From: Vreelandella lionensis
GTDB lineage: Bacteria > Pseudomonadota > Gammaproteobacteria > Pseudomonadales > Halomonadaceae
Assembly: GCF_002087295.1 (NCBI RefSeq)
Contig: NZ_MWVI01000099.1
Location: 1-64,000 of the forward strand
DNA length: 64,000 bases
Reading direction: 5' to 3'
Positions 18,267-27,272 of the stretch are shown in pieces; within the stretch, counting starts at the first letter, position 1, and every line of letters begins with the position of its first letter. The notes under the pieces were generated by a model. That model made no database searches and was not told the origin of the DNA. It saw nothing but the letters and a program-made list of their open reading frames with translations. Both the position numbers and the translations under genes were made by a program.

Positions 18267-19965
18267 ATGGCATCACCTGCAACCTTGCCCAGCTACACCA
18301 GCAGCACCGCAGAAAAGCCGCTGCTGGGCATGACCATTGGCGATAAATTCGACCAAATTGCCGCCCAGTATCCGGATAACGACGCGCTGATTGCGCTACA
18401 CCAGAATATTCACTGGAGCTACCGCGAGCTTCAGCAGGAAGTGAACCGCTGCGCCCGCGCCCTGCTCGCTATTGGTGCACAAAAAGGCGACCGCGTGGGC
18501 ATTTGGGCACCCAACTGCAGCGAATGGACGCTAACCCAATTTGCCACCGCCAAAATTGGCGCGATCCTCGTGAACATCAATCCCTCTTACCGAACCCACG
18601 AGCTGGAGTACGCGCTGAACCAGTCCGGCGCGCGCTTTTTAGTCACCGCCAACCAATTCAAAAGCTCCGACTACACGGCGATGCTGTTCGAGCTGGCGCC
18701 AGAGCTAAACAGCTGCGCGGAAGGTCAACTAAAATCACAGAAGCTGCCCGAGCTTGAGTGCGTGATTAATTTAAGCGCCGACAAGCACAGCGGCATGTGG
18801 CGCTGGGCAGATTTCATCGCCGAAGCCGACAAGGTGAGCCAAACCGACGTAGACGACCTACAGGCCACGCTGCAGTTCGATGATCCGATCAATATCCAGT
18901 ACACCTCTGGCACCACCGGCTTTCCCAAAGGGGCCACGCTCTCTCACCACAACATTCTCAATAACGGCTTTTTTGTGGCCGAAAGCATGGGCTTTACCAG
19001 CGAAGACCGCTTGGTGATTCCCGTACCGCTCTACCACTGCTTTGGCATGGTAATGGGCAACCTGGGCTGCGTGACCCACGGCGCGGCGATGATCTACCCA
19101 GATGAAGGCTTCGACCCCGGTAAAGTGCTGAAAGCTGTTCATGAGCAGAAAGCCACTGCGTTGTATGGTGTTCCTACCATGTTCATCGCCGAGCTTGAGC
19201 ACCCGGATTTTGCCAGCACCGATTTTTCGACGCTGCGCACCGGCATTATGGCGGGCTCCATTTGCCCTGCTGAAATCATGAAGCAAGTCATCAACAAGAT
19301 GAACATGAAGGGCGTGCAAATCGCCTACGGCATGACCGAAACCAGCCCGGTCTCCACGCAAACGGCGCGAACGACACCATTGAAAAGCGCGTTTCCACCG
19401 TGGGCCGCACCCAGCCCCACCTGGAGAGCAAGATCGTCGACCCCGGCAACGGCGGTATTCTACCCCGTGGCGAAATCGGCGAGCTGTGTACCCGTGGCTA
19501 CAGCGTGATGCTGAAGTATTGGAACAATGACAAAGCCACTGCTGAGGCCATCGACGAAGCGGGCTGGATGCACACCGGCGACTTGGCCACCATGGATGAC
19601 GAGGCTACATCCAGATCGTCGGTCGCATCAAAGACATGGTGATTCGCGGCGGCGAGAACGTCTACCCGAAAGAGATCGAAGAGTTCTTGTACGCTCATCC
19701 AGCGATCTCCGAAGTACAGGTCACCGGCGTGCCGGATAAAAAGTACGGCGAAGAGCTGATTGCCTGGGTGAAGCTCAACAGCACGGCGGGCGAGATTACC
19801 GGGGAAGACCTGCGCGAATACTGCAAAGGCAAAATCACCCACTTCAAGATCCCGCGCTACTTCAAGTTTGTGGATGAGTTCCCGATGACCGTGACCGGCA
19901 AAATCCAGAAATTCAAAATGCGTGAAATCTCGATTAAAGAGCTGGGGCTGGAAGACCAAAAGTAA
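18267..19965 (+). CDS. AMP-forming acyl-CoA synthetase (frame broken twice)
   Basis: ATP-dependent acid:CoA ligase of the ANL superfamily. Restored length is 566 residues. Visible motifs are [18 protein letters not shown] (P-loop-like A3), [13 protein letters not shown] (A5), [12 protein letters not shown] (A7), [21 protein letters not shown] (A8) and, near the C-terminus, TGKIQKF with the catalytic lysine. The overall pattern resembles the ACSF2-like medium-chain/branched acyl group. One G is missing at 19364-19365 (ACGGCGCG for ACGGGCGCG) and another at 19603-19604 (GAGGCTAC for GAGGGCTAC), both in GGG runs. Ending the leucine cluster, it may activate isovalerate, another branched acid or acetoacetate; the substrate is not decided by sequence. 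Confidence 0.85.
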
Positions 19966-19998
19966 AAGGGATCGAAGCTGTTACAACGATCAACTGTC

Positions 19999-20045
19999 GA
20001 TCAGAACAACCCGTAGCGGAGGCTTTCGCCAGGGTTGTTCTGATC
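19999..20045. repeat. Perfect 13-bp inverted repeat with 21-bp loop
   Basis: GATCAGAACAACC (19999-20011) and GGTTGTTCTGATC (20033-20045) are exact complements around a 21-base loop that can itself form a small GGC-TTTC-GCC hairpin. It lies between the acyl-CoA synthetase stop and the methyltransferase start. No T-tract follows on either strand, so it is not a textbook terminator. It may be a 3'-end-stabilising hairpin or a dispersed palindromic element. Confidence 0.7.
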
Positions 20046-20075
20046 CTGAGACGTTAGCCCTAACCGAGGCTTTCC

Positions 20076-20906
20076 ATGCCCACTTCCCTTGCCCACCACT
20101 ACAATCAGGCGCTGCGCGACCAGGATATTCTCCACCAGTTGCGCACCCACTACCCCGATGGCCCCACGCTGCACCAGCTTGCCCCGCTGGACCAGCTGCA
20201 TATCGGCGGCATTGCCGCATCCGCAAGGCTTTTGGGCTTGCTCGACCCCAAACCCCAGCACGTGCTGGATATAGGCGCAGGGCTGGGCGGGCTGATGCGC
20301 CAAGGTGCCGCGCAAGGTTTTCATATAACCGGACTGGATATTACCCACCGCTTTAGCGCGCTTAACCAAGCCATTAGTCGTTTGGCGCTAGGCCATCACA
20401 ATGCTAAAGCCCACCATGGCACGCTGCGCTGGGTAACGGGCGACGCCTGCGCGCTACCGTTTGCGCAGTCAAGCTTTGACGCGGTGCTGTTTCAGCATAG
20501 CCTGATGAATATGCCCGACCCTGCACGCGTACTGGCCGAGTGCCGCCGCGTGCTACGCCCTGGCGGCCAGTTGGTGATGCATGAAGTCGTCAGCGGCCCT
20601 CACAGCGAGGCGTTGAGATTTCCGGTGCCCTGGGCCGAAGGGCCAGCGCACTCGCACTTGCTCTCGTTATCCGAGTTGACCCAAACATTAGAAGCAAGTG
20701 GCTTTAAGATTCAGCACTGCGAAGACTGGAGCCACACCGCGCTTGAATGGCGCCAGCGCCAGCGGCAAAAAGAGCAGGCCCCACTTACCGCCGTACTCTC
20801 GCCGCAGTGGGTATTCGGCGAACGATTTATGCAGATGGGAAAAAATTTGCTAGAAAACTTGGCGAATGGCGCAATTAACGTGGTGGAAATCAGTACCCGT
20901 TGCTAG
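20076..20906 (+). CDS. Class I SAM-dependent methyltransferase
   Basis: A soluble methyltransferase of 276 residues, substrate unknown. The SAM-binding motif I is HVLDIGAGLGGLMRQ (about 66-80), followed by the acidic residue of motif II (GLDITHRF) and the GDACALPFAQSSFDAVLFQHSLMNM stretch of the Methyltransf_11 type. The second half has the RVLRPGGQLVMHEV strand typical of small-molecule methyltransferases. The pattern is closest to ubiquinone/menaquinone or sarcosine/glycine methylating relatives, but no diagnostic residue decides it. GAGG lies 7 bases before the ATG. It is separated from the leucine cluster by the inverted repeat at 19999. Confidence 0.8.
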   Translation: MPTSLAHHYNQALRDQDILHQLRTHYPDGPTLHQLAPLDQLHIGGIAASARLLGLLDPKPQHVLDIGAGLGGLMRQGAAQGFHITGLDITHRFSALNQAISRLALGHHNAKAHHGTLRWVTGDACALPFAQSSFDAVLFQHSLMNMPDPARVLAECRRVLRPGGQLVMHEVVSGPHSEALRFPVPWAEGPAHSHLLSLSELTQTLEASGFKIQHCEDWSHTALEWRQRQRQKEQAPLTAVLSPQWVFGERFMQMGKNLLENLANGAINVVEISTRC

Positions 20907-20950
20907 GCTGATAAAGATAACGCCAATGAGAAAGGATAAGAGGAAGGCCA

Positions 20951-21520
20951 ATGAACCGCTTGGCAAGCACCCTGCTCTTGAGTCTGTTCGGCACTGCGCT
21001 GCCCTCTAGTGGATGTTTTGCCGATGAAGACGTGCCTGTTATCTCTTACGCCGCCCCGGACAGTGCATTAATGCGGTTAGATAATGGGGTTGTACTGGAA
21101 GGCAGTGATTTAAGCAGTTTAGATACCTATACCTCCGGCTTTCGCTTAACCGCCGGGTTTAGCCCCTGGCAGCTACCCCAGCTCGATATTGGCGCTGAAA
21201 TTGCCTACCGCGAAAGCGAAGAAGTCCCCACCTCCTCTAGCGTTAACCCCATGATTATGGACACCTTGAGCCTTGGCGGCGCCATTGTGGCGGGTATCCG
21301 GATGGGAGCTTTTAGCATCTACGCTAAATCTGGCCTGACCGAATGGCGAGGAGAAACCAACCAGCCAATGGCAGCTGATAGTGGCACCGCCCTTCTGCAA
21401 GGTTTTGGTGCCACCATGACCGTTAATCGATTGATCAGCCGCTTAGAGTACGAACGTATTGATGCGCCGTCGCTAAGCCATCTCAATATGCTCAGCGCAT
21501 CGCTACATTTGCCGTTCTAA
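20951..21520 (+). CDS. Small outer-membrane beta-barrel-like protein, function unknown
   Basis: A 189-residue secreted protein with a signal peptide (MNRLASTLLLSLFGTALPSS...FA, cleavage probably before DEDVPV). After it come alternating hydrophobic/polar strands (GFRLTAGFSPW, LDIGAEIAYRE, FSIYAKSGLTEWRGE, RLISRLEYERID) ending LSASLHLPF with a terminal Phe. Terminal aromatics are the signal for outer-membrane barrel assembly, and the length fits an eight-stranded barrel. No closer family is recognised. It starts with AGGAAGG upstream, 44 bp after the methyltransferase, and its stop overlaps the convergent K+ efflux gene by 4 bp. Confidence 0.65.
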   Translation: MNRLASTLLLSLFGTALPSSGCFADEDVPVISYAAPDSALMRLDNGVVLEGSDLSSLDTYTSGFRLTAGFSPWQLPQLDIGAEIAYRESEEVPTSSSVNPMIMDTLSLGGAIVAGIRMGAFSIYAKSGLTEWRGETNQPMAADSGTALLQGFGATMTVNRLISRLEYERIDAPSLSHLNMLSASLHLPF

Positions 21521-23449
21521 TCTCCTTTTAAACTGTCTGCTTTTAAACTTTCTTGTTGATCGTTACTCTCCTGGGCGGGTGCCGTCCACACCGGCACTTC
21601 CTCTTGTTGCGGTGCCTGCCAATCTTGATGCATGGCGGTATTCAGCGCTTCTTCCAGCTTCATAAATAGCTCGCCATAGCGGGGGCTGAAGCTGATGCCT
21701 TCATCAATCTCTTTCCAGGCTTCAAACAGCTCATCGGCGTGAGCGTCTTCATTCTGCACAAACGCCCAGGTCATCTGTTTAGCGCGCATCGGATGCACGC
21801 CCATGGCAGTGAGCGCATGGCCGCCTAGCTCTAGCGCCGAGTGGTACGTTTCACTGATCACGTCATCAGCACCGGCCTCGCGCAGCTGGTAGCCGTGGCC
21901 CCGGTCAAAGGCCCGCGCCAGCACCCACACATTGGGGTAGAACTGTTTAACGTGCTTGACGATACCCACCGCACGCTCGCGGTCGTCGATGGCGACCACC
22001 AGCAGCCGAGCGTGCTCGATACCGGCGGTTTCTAAAAGGTCCGAGCGGCTAGCGTCGCCAAAGTAGCTTTTAATGCGAATGTTGCGCAGGTTCTCGATCT
22101 GCTCAATCTCGTGATCCAGCGCGACGATGGGAATGTTATTGGCCCGCAGAAGGCGGCAAATAATCTGCCCAAAACGGCCGACACCCGCCACGATGACCGG
22201 TGCCTGCTCTTCAATCGTATCGGCCTCACGAGCGTCATTCTTAGCAGTTTGGTAGCGCGGCAGCACCAGCTTGTCGTAAGCAATAAACAGCAGCGGCGTT
22301 AGGAACATCGACAGCGCCACCGCCAGCGAGAGCACCTGGGAGAGTTCCACCGGAATCACGCTGTTCTGAACGCTGTAGGTCAACAGCACAAAGCCAAACT
22401 CCCCCGCTTGCGCAAGGCTCAAGGTAAACAGCCAGCCGTTGCTGCCCCGCACCCGGAACAGTAGCGCCAGCACTAGCAAAATGGCTGCCTTCACGACGAT
22501 AACGGCTAAACCTAGGCCTAGCACCGTTGCCCATTCGGCCACGAGAACGTCAAAGTTAATGCCCGCCCCCACGGTGATAAAGAACAGCCCGAGCAGCAGC
22601 CCTTTAAACGGCTCAATGTTGGCCTCAATCTCGTGTTTGAATTCGCTGTTGGCCAGTACGATACCGGCCAAAAACGCCCCCAAAGCAGGCGATAGATTCA
22701 CTAAACTCATTAACGCGGCAATGCCGATCACCAGCATCAGCGCCGAGGCGGTAAATACTTCCCGTAGGCCGGAGCCAATCACGTAACGGAACAACAGCGG
22801 CCCTAAATAGTAGCCGCCGACGATCACACTGCCGATGGCGGCCACCACCACCAGCGCATGTGCCCAGGCAGGCAGATGCGCCACTAGGCTTAGCCCCGCG
22901 TGGCCATGGTCGTCACCCGCAGCGCCCATTAATTCCGGCAGCGCTAGCAGCGGGATGAGCGCCAACATAGGAATAACGGCGATATCTTGAAACAGTAGTA
23001 CAGAAAAGGCGCTGCGCCCGCCTTCGGTTTTGGAAAGCCCCTTCTCACTCAGGGTTTGCAGCACAATGGCGGTAGATGAGAGCGCCAAAAATCAGCCCCA
23101 CCGCCAGGGCTGTTTGCCCAACGAGCCCCCGCCACCAGGCAATAGCAGCGCCTGCCGCTGCGGTCAGCACGACCTGCAAACCACCCAGGCCTAGAAGACG
23201 CACCCGCATGGCCCATAGGCCTTTGGGGTCCAGCTCCATGCCCACTAAAACAAGCATCATCACCACGCCAAATTCAGCAAAGTGCTGAAGGGTGGTGGTC
23301 TCCTGGCCAACCAGCCCCAGCACAGGGCCAATCACCACCCCGGCAACTAAGTAGCCCAACACCGACCCCAACCCAAATCGCTTGGCCAGCGGCACGACAA
23401 TCACTGCCGCCACTAAATAGATGAACGCTTGAATAAAATAGCCGGTCAT
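21517..23449 (-). CDS. Kef-type K+/H+ antiporter (CPA2 family, frame broken)
   Basis: Inner-membrane monovalent cation:proton antiporter of the KefB/KefC type, restored length 643 residues. About 380 N-terminal residues form the transmembrane exchanger domain. Then comes the cytosolic RCK/TrkA-N domain with the NAD-binding motif VIVAGVGRFGQIICRLL and an acidic C-terminal tail. The frames join at 23087-23091, where the coding strand reads ATTTTTGGCG; removing one T gives GLILALSSTAIVLQ, the family's conserved segment. The RCK domain suggests gating by NADH/glutathione adducts as in E. coli KefC; no ancillary KefF/KefG gene is adjacent. Divergent from trpR. Confidence 0.87.
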
Positions 23450-23474
23450 GGCGATTCCTTAATCTCACTGCGAC

Positions 23475-23518
23475 TTGACTTCCCTGAGCAATCAGTTAAC
23501 GTACTAGTACACTAGTAC
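23475..23518 (+). promoter_or_regulatory. trp operator and promoter in front of trpR-trpE-trpG
   Basis: GTACTAGT-AC-ACTAGTAC (23501-23518) is a perfect 8-bp inverted repeat around two bases. It matches the E. coli trp operator core, in which ACTAG half-sites are separated the same way. A TTGACT (-35-like) stands at 23475-23480 and the -10 region would overlap the operator. Autoregulation of trpR and tryptophan repression of trpEG follow from the known TrpR mechanism. Confidence 0.85.
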
Positions 23519-23542
23519 ATGACTAAATCACTCGGTGGCACG

Positions 23543-23809
23543 ATGTCCTTACACGATACGTTTCAAGCTGACTTAGTACGCCACCTGCTTGCGATTGATA
23601 CGCCCGACGCAATGGATGAAGCGCTGGCCAGCCTGCTTACGCCAGCAGAGTACCAAGAAATCAGCAAACGCCTACAGATTTTTAAGCTGCTGCGCGAGGG
23701 CGTACCCCATCGCAAAATTGCCGAAACCCTAGGCGTGGGTATTGCGACCGTGTCACGCGGGTCACGCGCGCTGACGATGTTAGCCTCTTCACGGAATGAT
23801 CACTTATGA
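23543..23809 (+). CDS. trpR: Trp operon repressor TrpR
   Basis: Tryptophan-activated repressor, 88 residues from ATG 23543 (MSLHDTFQ), or 96 from ATG 23519. I prefer 23543 because 23519 directly abuts the operator and has no ribosome-binding site, whereas GGTGG precedes 23543. The core LTPAEYQEISKRLQIFKLL and the helix-turn-helix HRKIAETLGVGIATVSRGSRAL match E. coli TrpR (GAGIATITRGSNSL). Its stop overlaps the trpE start by ATGA, so repressor and target enzymes share one transcript. In E. coli trpR is a separate gene, so this fused layout makes the circuit self-contained. Confidence 0.9.
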   Translation: MSLHDTFQADLVRHLLAIDTPDAMDEALASLLTPAEYQEISKRLQIFKLLREGVPHRKIAETLGVGIATVSRGSRALTMLASSRNDHL

Positions 23810-25227
23810 GCACCACCGATACGGCCGCTGCGGCAGGCCCCCAGCCGTTCACGCTGCCCCGCAAGCCCCACTACGTTACCCTGGCGGCGGACTGCGACTT
23901 CTTTGCCCTGTTTCAAAAAATCGAGCGGCGCTTCGATACCTGCTACATGCTGGAGTCGCTGGGTGAAGATAGCCACATGGCGCGCCATTCAATCATTGGT
24001 TTCGACCCCGAGTACACGCTCTACGCCAATGGCACCACGCTGACCATTGAAAGCCGCGACGGCGATGCCAACCACTACCCCAGCGACAACCCCTACGAGA
24101 TGCTGCGCAGCCTGATTCCGCAGAACATTATCTCGCGCAAGTACGCGGGCGGGTTAAGCGGCTATTTAGGTTACGACGCCATGCAGTACTTCGAGCCGTC
24201 GCTGACGCTGAAAGCCAGCGACGACTTCGATACGTTCCGCTTTGGGCTATATAAAGATGGCCTGATCCTCGACAAGATGACCGGGGAAGTCACCTACTTC
24301 TACTACGACAATAGCCGTTACGAGTTTCTACAGACGCTGATCGACGCCGACGAAGAGCCCGCAGGCGCGCTGCACATTACCGCGCTAGGCGACACGATGA
24401 GCAAAGCCGAGCACGCCGAAGCGGTTGCCAAAGTGAAGCAGGACATCATCGACGGCAAAGTTTTTCAGTGCGAAGTGGGCTTTAAAAAGCGCTTTCGCAT
24501 TCAAGGTGACACCCTGGCACTTTACGACCAGCTGCGTACCATCAACCCCTCGCCGCAGATGTACTACGTGAAGTTTGGCGAGCAGAAGTTGATTGGCGCG
24601 AGCCCGGAACTGCTGTTCCGCCTGCGCCAGGGCGAGATGGAGACGTTCCCACTGGCGGGCACTACCCTGCGCGGCCAAACACCCCAGGAAGATACCCAGC
24701 TTGCCCGCGCGTTGCTCAACGACCCCAAAGAGATCGCTGAGCACAATATGATTGTGGACCTGCACCGCAACGATATTGGCCGAGTGGCCCAGTTTGGCAC
24801 GGTGAAAGTACGCAGCCTGATGGATATCAAGCGCTTCAGCCACGTTCAGCATATCTCTAGTGAGATCGTCGGCATTATTGCCGAAGGCGAAGACATGTTC
24901 ACCGCGCTGGCCAGCAACTTCCCCGCGGGCACGCTAACCGGCGCACCCAAGATTGAAGCGATGAAAATCATCGATGACCTAGAAACCGATGGGCGCGGCC
25001 CCTACGGCGGCGCGGTGGGTCAGTTCTCCTTCAACGGCGACTGCACCTTTGCGATCCCCATCCGTACGGTGTTTGTTAACGGCGAGCGCGCTTACGTGCA
25101 AACCTGTGGTGGCAACGTTTACGACAGCAACGCCGAGGATGAGTACGAAGAGATCCGCCGCAAATTCGCCGGCACCCGCAAGGCCTTGGCCCCCTTTATG
25201 GATACGGAAACGGAGAGCCCCGCATGA
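23806..25227 (+). CDS. trpE: Anthranilate synthase component I
   Basis: Converts chorismate plus TrpG-delivered ammonia to anthranilate, the first step of tryptophan synthesis. It is 473 residues, at the short end of the family. The N-terminal half carries MLESLGEDSHMARHSIIGF; its MLES corresponds to the LLES tryptophan-feedback motif. The chorismate-binding half shows MYYVKFGEQKLIGASPE, LPLAGT-type TFPLAGTTLRGQTP, DLHRNDIGRVA and LTGAPKIEAMKIIDDLE in the expected order. PabB is the main alternative, but the upstream trpR and trp operator and downstream trpG favour TrpE. Confidence 0.93.
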   Translation: MSTTDTAAAAGPQPFTLPRKPHYVTLAADCDFFALFQKIERRFDTCYMLESLGEDSHMARHSIIGFDPEYTLYANGTTLTIESRDGDANHYPSDNPYEMLRSLIPQNIISRKYAGGLSGYLGYDAMQYFEPSLTLKASDDFDTFRFGLYKDGLILDKMTGEVTYFYYDNSRYEFLQTLIDADEEPAGALHITALGDTMSKAEHAEAVAKVKQDIIDGKVFQCEVGFKKRFRIQGDTLALYDQLRTINPSPQMYYVKFGEQKLIGASPELLFRLRQGEMETFPLAGTTLRGQTPQEDTQLARALLNDPKEIAEHNMIVDLHRNDIGRVAQFGTVKVRSLMDIKRFSHVQHISSEIVGIIAEGEDMFTALASNFPAGTLTGAPKIEAMKIIDDLETDGRGPYGGAVGQFSFNGDCTFAIPIRTVFVNGERAYVQTCGGNVYDSNAEDEYEEIRRKFAGTRKALAPFMDTETESPA

Positions 25228-25898
25228 AGGTGCTGATCATCGATAACTACGACTCCTTCACCTATAACCTCTACCAGTTTATTGGTGAGATTCTGACCAC
25301 GGAGAAGAATCGCGGCGAGCTACCCCATTTTGAGATCATGGTGAAGCGCAATAACCAGATTGATTTTAAAGCGATTGAAGCCATGGCGCCGGATCGCATT
25401 ATTATCTCGCCTGGCCCCGGCTCGCCGGATGACCCACGCTACTTTGGCGTATGCGCCGAAGTGATCGAGAAGCTGGGCAAAACCACGCCGCTGCTGGGCG
25501 TTTGCCTAGGTATGCAGGGCATCGTGCATGTGTTCGGCGGTAAGGTGGTCAAAGCGCCGCTGCCGATGCACGGTAAAATCAGCCCCATCAACCACGACAA
25601 CCGCTCTGTGTTTAACGGCGTACCCGATCAGCTTGAGGTCATGCGCTACCACTCGCTGATTGCCGATGCGACGACGCTACCGGGGTGCCTGGAAGTGACC
25701 GCCACGGTGGGCTCACTCACCGCCGACAGCTTTGCTGAGCGCGGCCGCTGGCAGGCAGCGGGTGAGTTTGAGCTGATGGGCGTGAAGCACCGTGACTACC
25801 CGATTCACGGTATTCAGTTTCACCCGGAATCGTTTGCCACCGAGGGCGGCAAAGAGCTGATTGCCAACTTCCTGTTTGCCCCTAACGCAGCGGCATAA
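25224..25898 (+). CDS. trpG: Anthranilate synthase component II (glutamine amidotransferase)
   Basis: Class I glutamine amidotransferase that feeds ammonia to TrpE, 224 residues. It begins VLIIDNYDSFTYNLYQF, has ISPGPGSPDDP (oxyanion-forming glycines), the nucleophile cysteine in LLGVCLGMQGI, and the catalytic His-Glu in IQFHPESFAT. The insertion between YNLYQF and IIISPGPG (LTTEKNRGELPHFEIMVKR) is slightly longer than usual. It overlaps trpE by ATGA, and its 3' end overlaps the convergent DUF1294 gene by 17 bp. The rest of the trp pathway is not in the window. Confidence 0.93.
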   Translation: MKVLIIDNYDSFTYNLYQFIGEILTTEKNRGELPHFEIMVKRNNQIDFKAIEAMAPDRIIISPGPGSPDDPRYFGVCAEVIEKLGKTTPLLGVCLGMQGIVHVFGGKVVKAPLPMHGKISPINHDNRSVFNGVPDQLEVMRYHSLIADATTLPGCLEVTATVGSLTADSFAERGRWQAAGEFELMGVKHRDYPIHGIQFHPESFATEGGKELIANFLFAPNAAA

Positions 25899-26178
25899 CG
25901 GCGATTGAGCCAATAAGCACCGTGATATTGAGAAGCACCGTGACCCAATAAACGCGCCGAAAGGCAGTTTTTTGGGTCTTGTGGCGCAGCTGTTGCTGCG
26001 CGCACCAAGCCCCCGGCCAACCGCCTACCAGCGCCAGCCAGTGCAGCGTTTTTTCGCTCACGCGCTGGCGCTTTTTAATCGCGGCCCTTTTATCCCACGC
26101 ATAGGTTGCGTAGGTAATCACGCTGACCGCCACATACCACGCCAGTAGGTAACTTATATAAGTAGGCATCTCTGTCAT
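25882..26178 (-). CDS. DUF1294 family small membrane protein
   Basis: A 98-residue inner-membrane protein of unknown function. It has an N-terminal transmembrane helix (YLLAWYVAVSVITYATYAWDK), a conserved central motif TLHWLALVGGWPGAWCAQQQLRHKT and a C-terminal helix (FRRVYWVTVLLNITVLIGSIAV). The GGWPGA...Q..RHKT pattern is the signature of DUF1294. It starts 6 bp after the rluF stop and is probably cotranscribed with it. Confidence 0.87.
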   Translation of the reverse strand: MTEMPTYISYLLAWYVAVSVITYATYAWDKRAAIKKRQRVSEKTLHWLALVGGWPGAWCAQQQLRHKTQKTAFRRVYWVTVLLNITVLIGSIAVMPLR

Positions 26179-26184
26179 GGAGAA

Positions 26185-27246
26185 CTACTTGCGCCGGGAA
26201 GTCGGCTTACCGGAGGCGGCTTTACCCCCACTGGGGCGGCCGCCCTTTATCGCGCCCTTACTCGCGCCCGGTTTGCCGTTAGAGTGACTCCCGGGCCTCC
26301 CCTTTCCTTTAATGGCCGGTCTTCCCGCTGACGCTGCTCCTTTGCCGCCTGGCTTAGCAGCAGCGGCCCCTTTTGCCTTAGGATCCTTGCGGGCTTTGTT
26401 ACCCGCACGGGCACCTGAAGAGGCCCGTTTTGCTGTCGGCTTTTTATCCTGCGCGCTACTTCTACCGCCGCTGTAGTTGGGACGGGCGGTTTTTTTCTTC
26501 TCAGATGCTTTCTTCTCTGGCGCTACGTCTGAGGTTTCGGTGAGGGCAACAATGGTCTCGATCTCTTTGGGAGTCAGGTCACGCCAATCACCTAGCGCCA
26601 GTCCTTTCAGCGAGACGTTCATGATGCGCGTACGCACTAGCTGGGTGACTTCATAGCCAAAGTATTCGCACATACGGCGAATTTGGCGGTTGAGCCCCTG
26701 CACTAGCGTGATATTGAACACAAAGGTGGACTCTTTGACCACCTGACACTTTTTGGTCATCTGCCCAAGGATCGGCACGCCGCCCTGCATACCGGCAATA
26801 AACTCGTCGGTGATCGGTTTATCGACCGTCACCACGTACTCTTTTTCGTGGTTATTGTTGGCACGTAGGATCTTGTTGACCAAGTCGCCGTTGTTGGTGA
26901 GAAAGATCAGCCCCTGGGAGTCTTTATCTAAGCGGCCAATCGGGAAAATACGCGTGCCGTGCTTCACAAACTCAACGATATTGTCTTTTTCCGCCGACTC
27001 TGTGGTGCTGACAATACCCACCGGTTTGTTGAGCGCGATAAGGACGAGATCCTCCTCTTCCTGCGGCTCAATCTCCTGGCCGTTGACCTTTACCCGATCC
27101 CCCGCGACCACTTGGTCACCGGTGGTTGCCCGGCGGCCATTGATCCACACATTGCCCTGCTCGACAAAGCGGTCCGCCTCCCGGCGGGAACATAGGCCGC
27201 TTTCGCTGATGTATTTATTGATACGGGTAGATTTTCGTAACGACAT
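26185..27246 (-). CDS. rluF: 23S rRNA pseudouridine synthase RluF with a long basic tail
   Basis: Isomerises uridine to pseudouridine in 23S rRNA (E. coli RluF targets U2604). The N-terminal S4 domain reads [26 protein letters not shown]; the catalytic domain has [19 protein letters not shown] with the catalytic Asp, and [13 protein letters not shown]. RluF-like residues around the S4 domain separate it from RluB/RluE. The protein is 353 residues; after about residue 250 it becomes a low-complexity Lys/Gly/Ser/Ala/Arg tail with no fold, plausibly rRNA-binding and likely variable between strains. Confidence 0.9.
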   Translation of the reverse strand: MSLRKSTRINKYISESGLCSRREADRFVEQGNVWINGRRATTGDQVVAGDRVKVNGQEIEPQEEEDLVLIALNKPVGIVSTTESAEKDNIVEFVKHGTRIFPIGRLDKDSQGLIFLTNNGDLVNKILRANNNHEKEYVVTVDKPITDEFIAGMQGGVPILGQMTKKCQVVKESTFVFNITLVQGLNRQIRRMCEYFGYEVTQLVRTRIMNVSLKGLALGDWRDLTPKEIETIVALTETSDVAPEKKASEKKKTARPNYSGGRSSAQDKKPTAKRASSGARAGNKARKDPKAKGAAAAKPGGKGAASAGRPAIKGKGRPGSHSNGKPGASKGAIKGGRPSGGKAASGKPTSRRK

Positions 27247-27272
27247 AAAACGCCATGTAGCCTAAATAAACG

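Noticed and set aside
23519-23542. ATG 23519 as trpR start
   Set aside because: It directly touches the operator and leaves no room for a ribosome-binding site; ATG 23543 is better placed. Not excluded.
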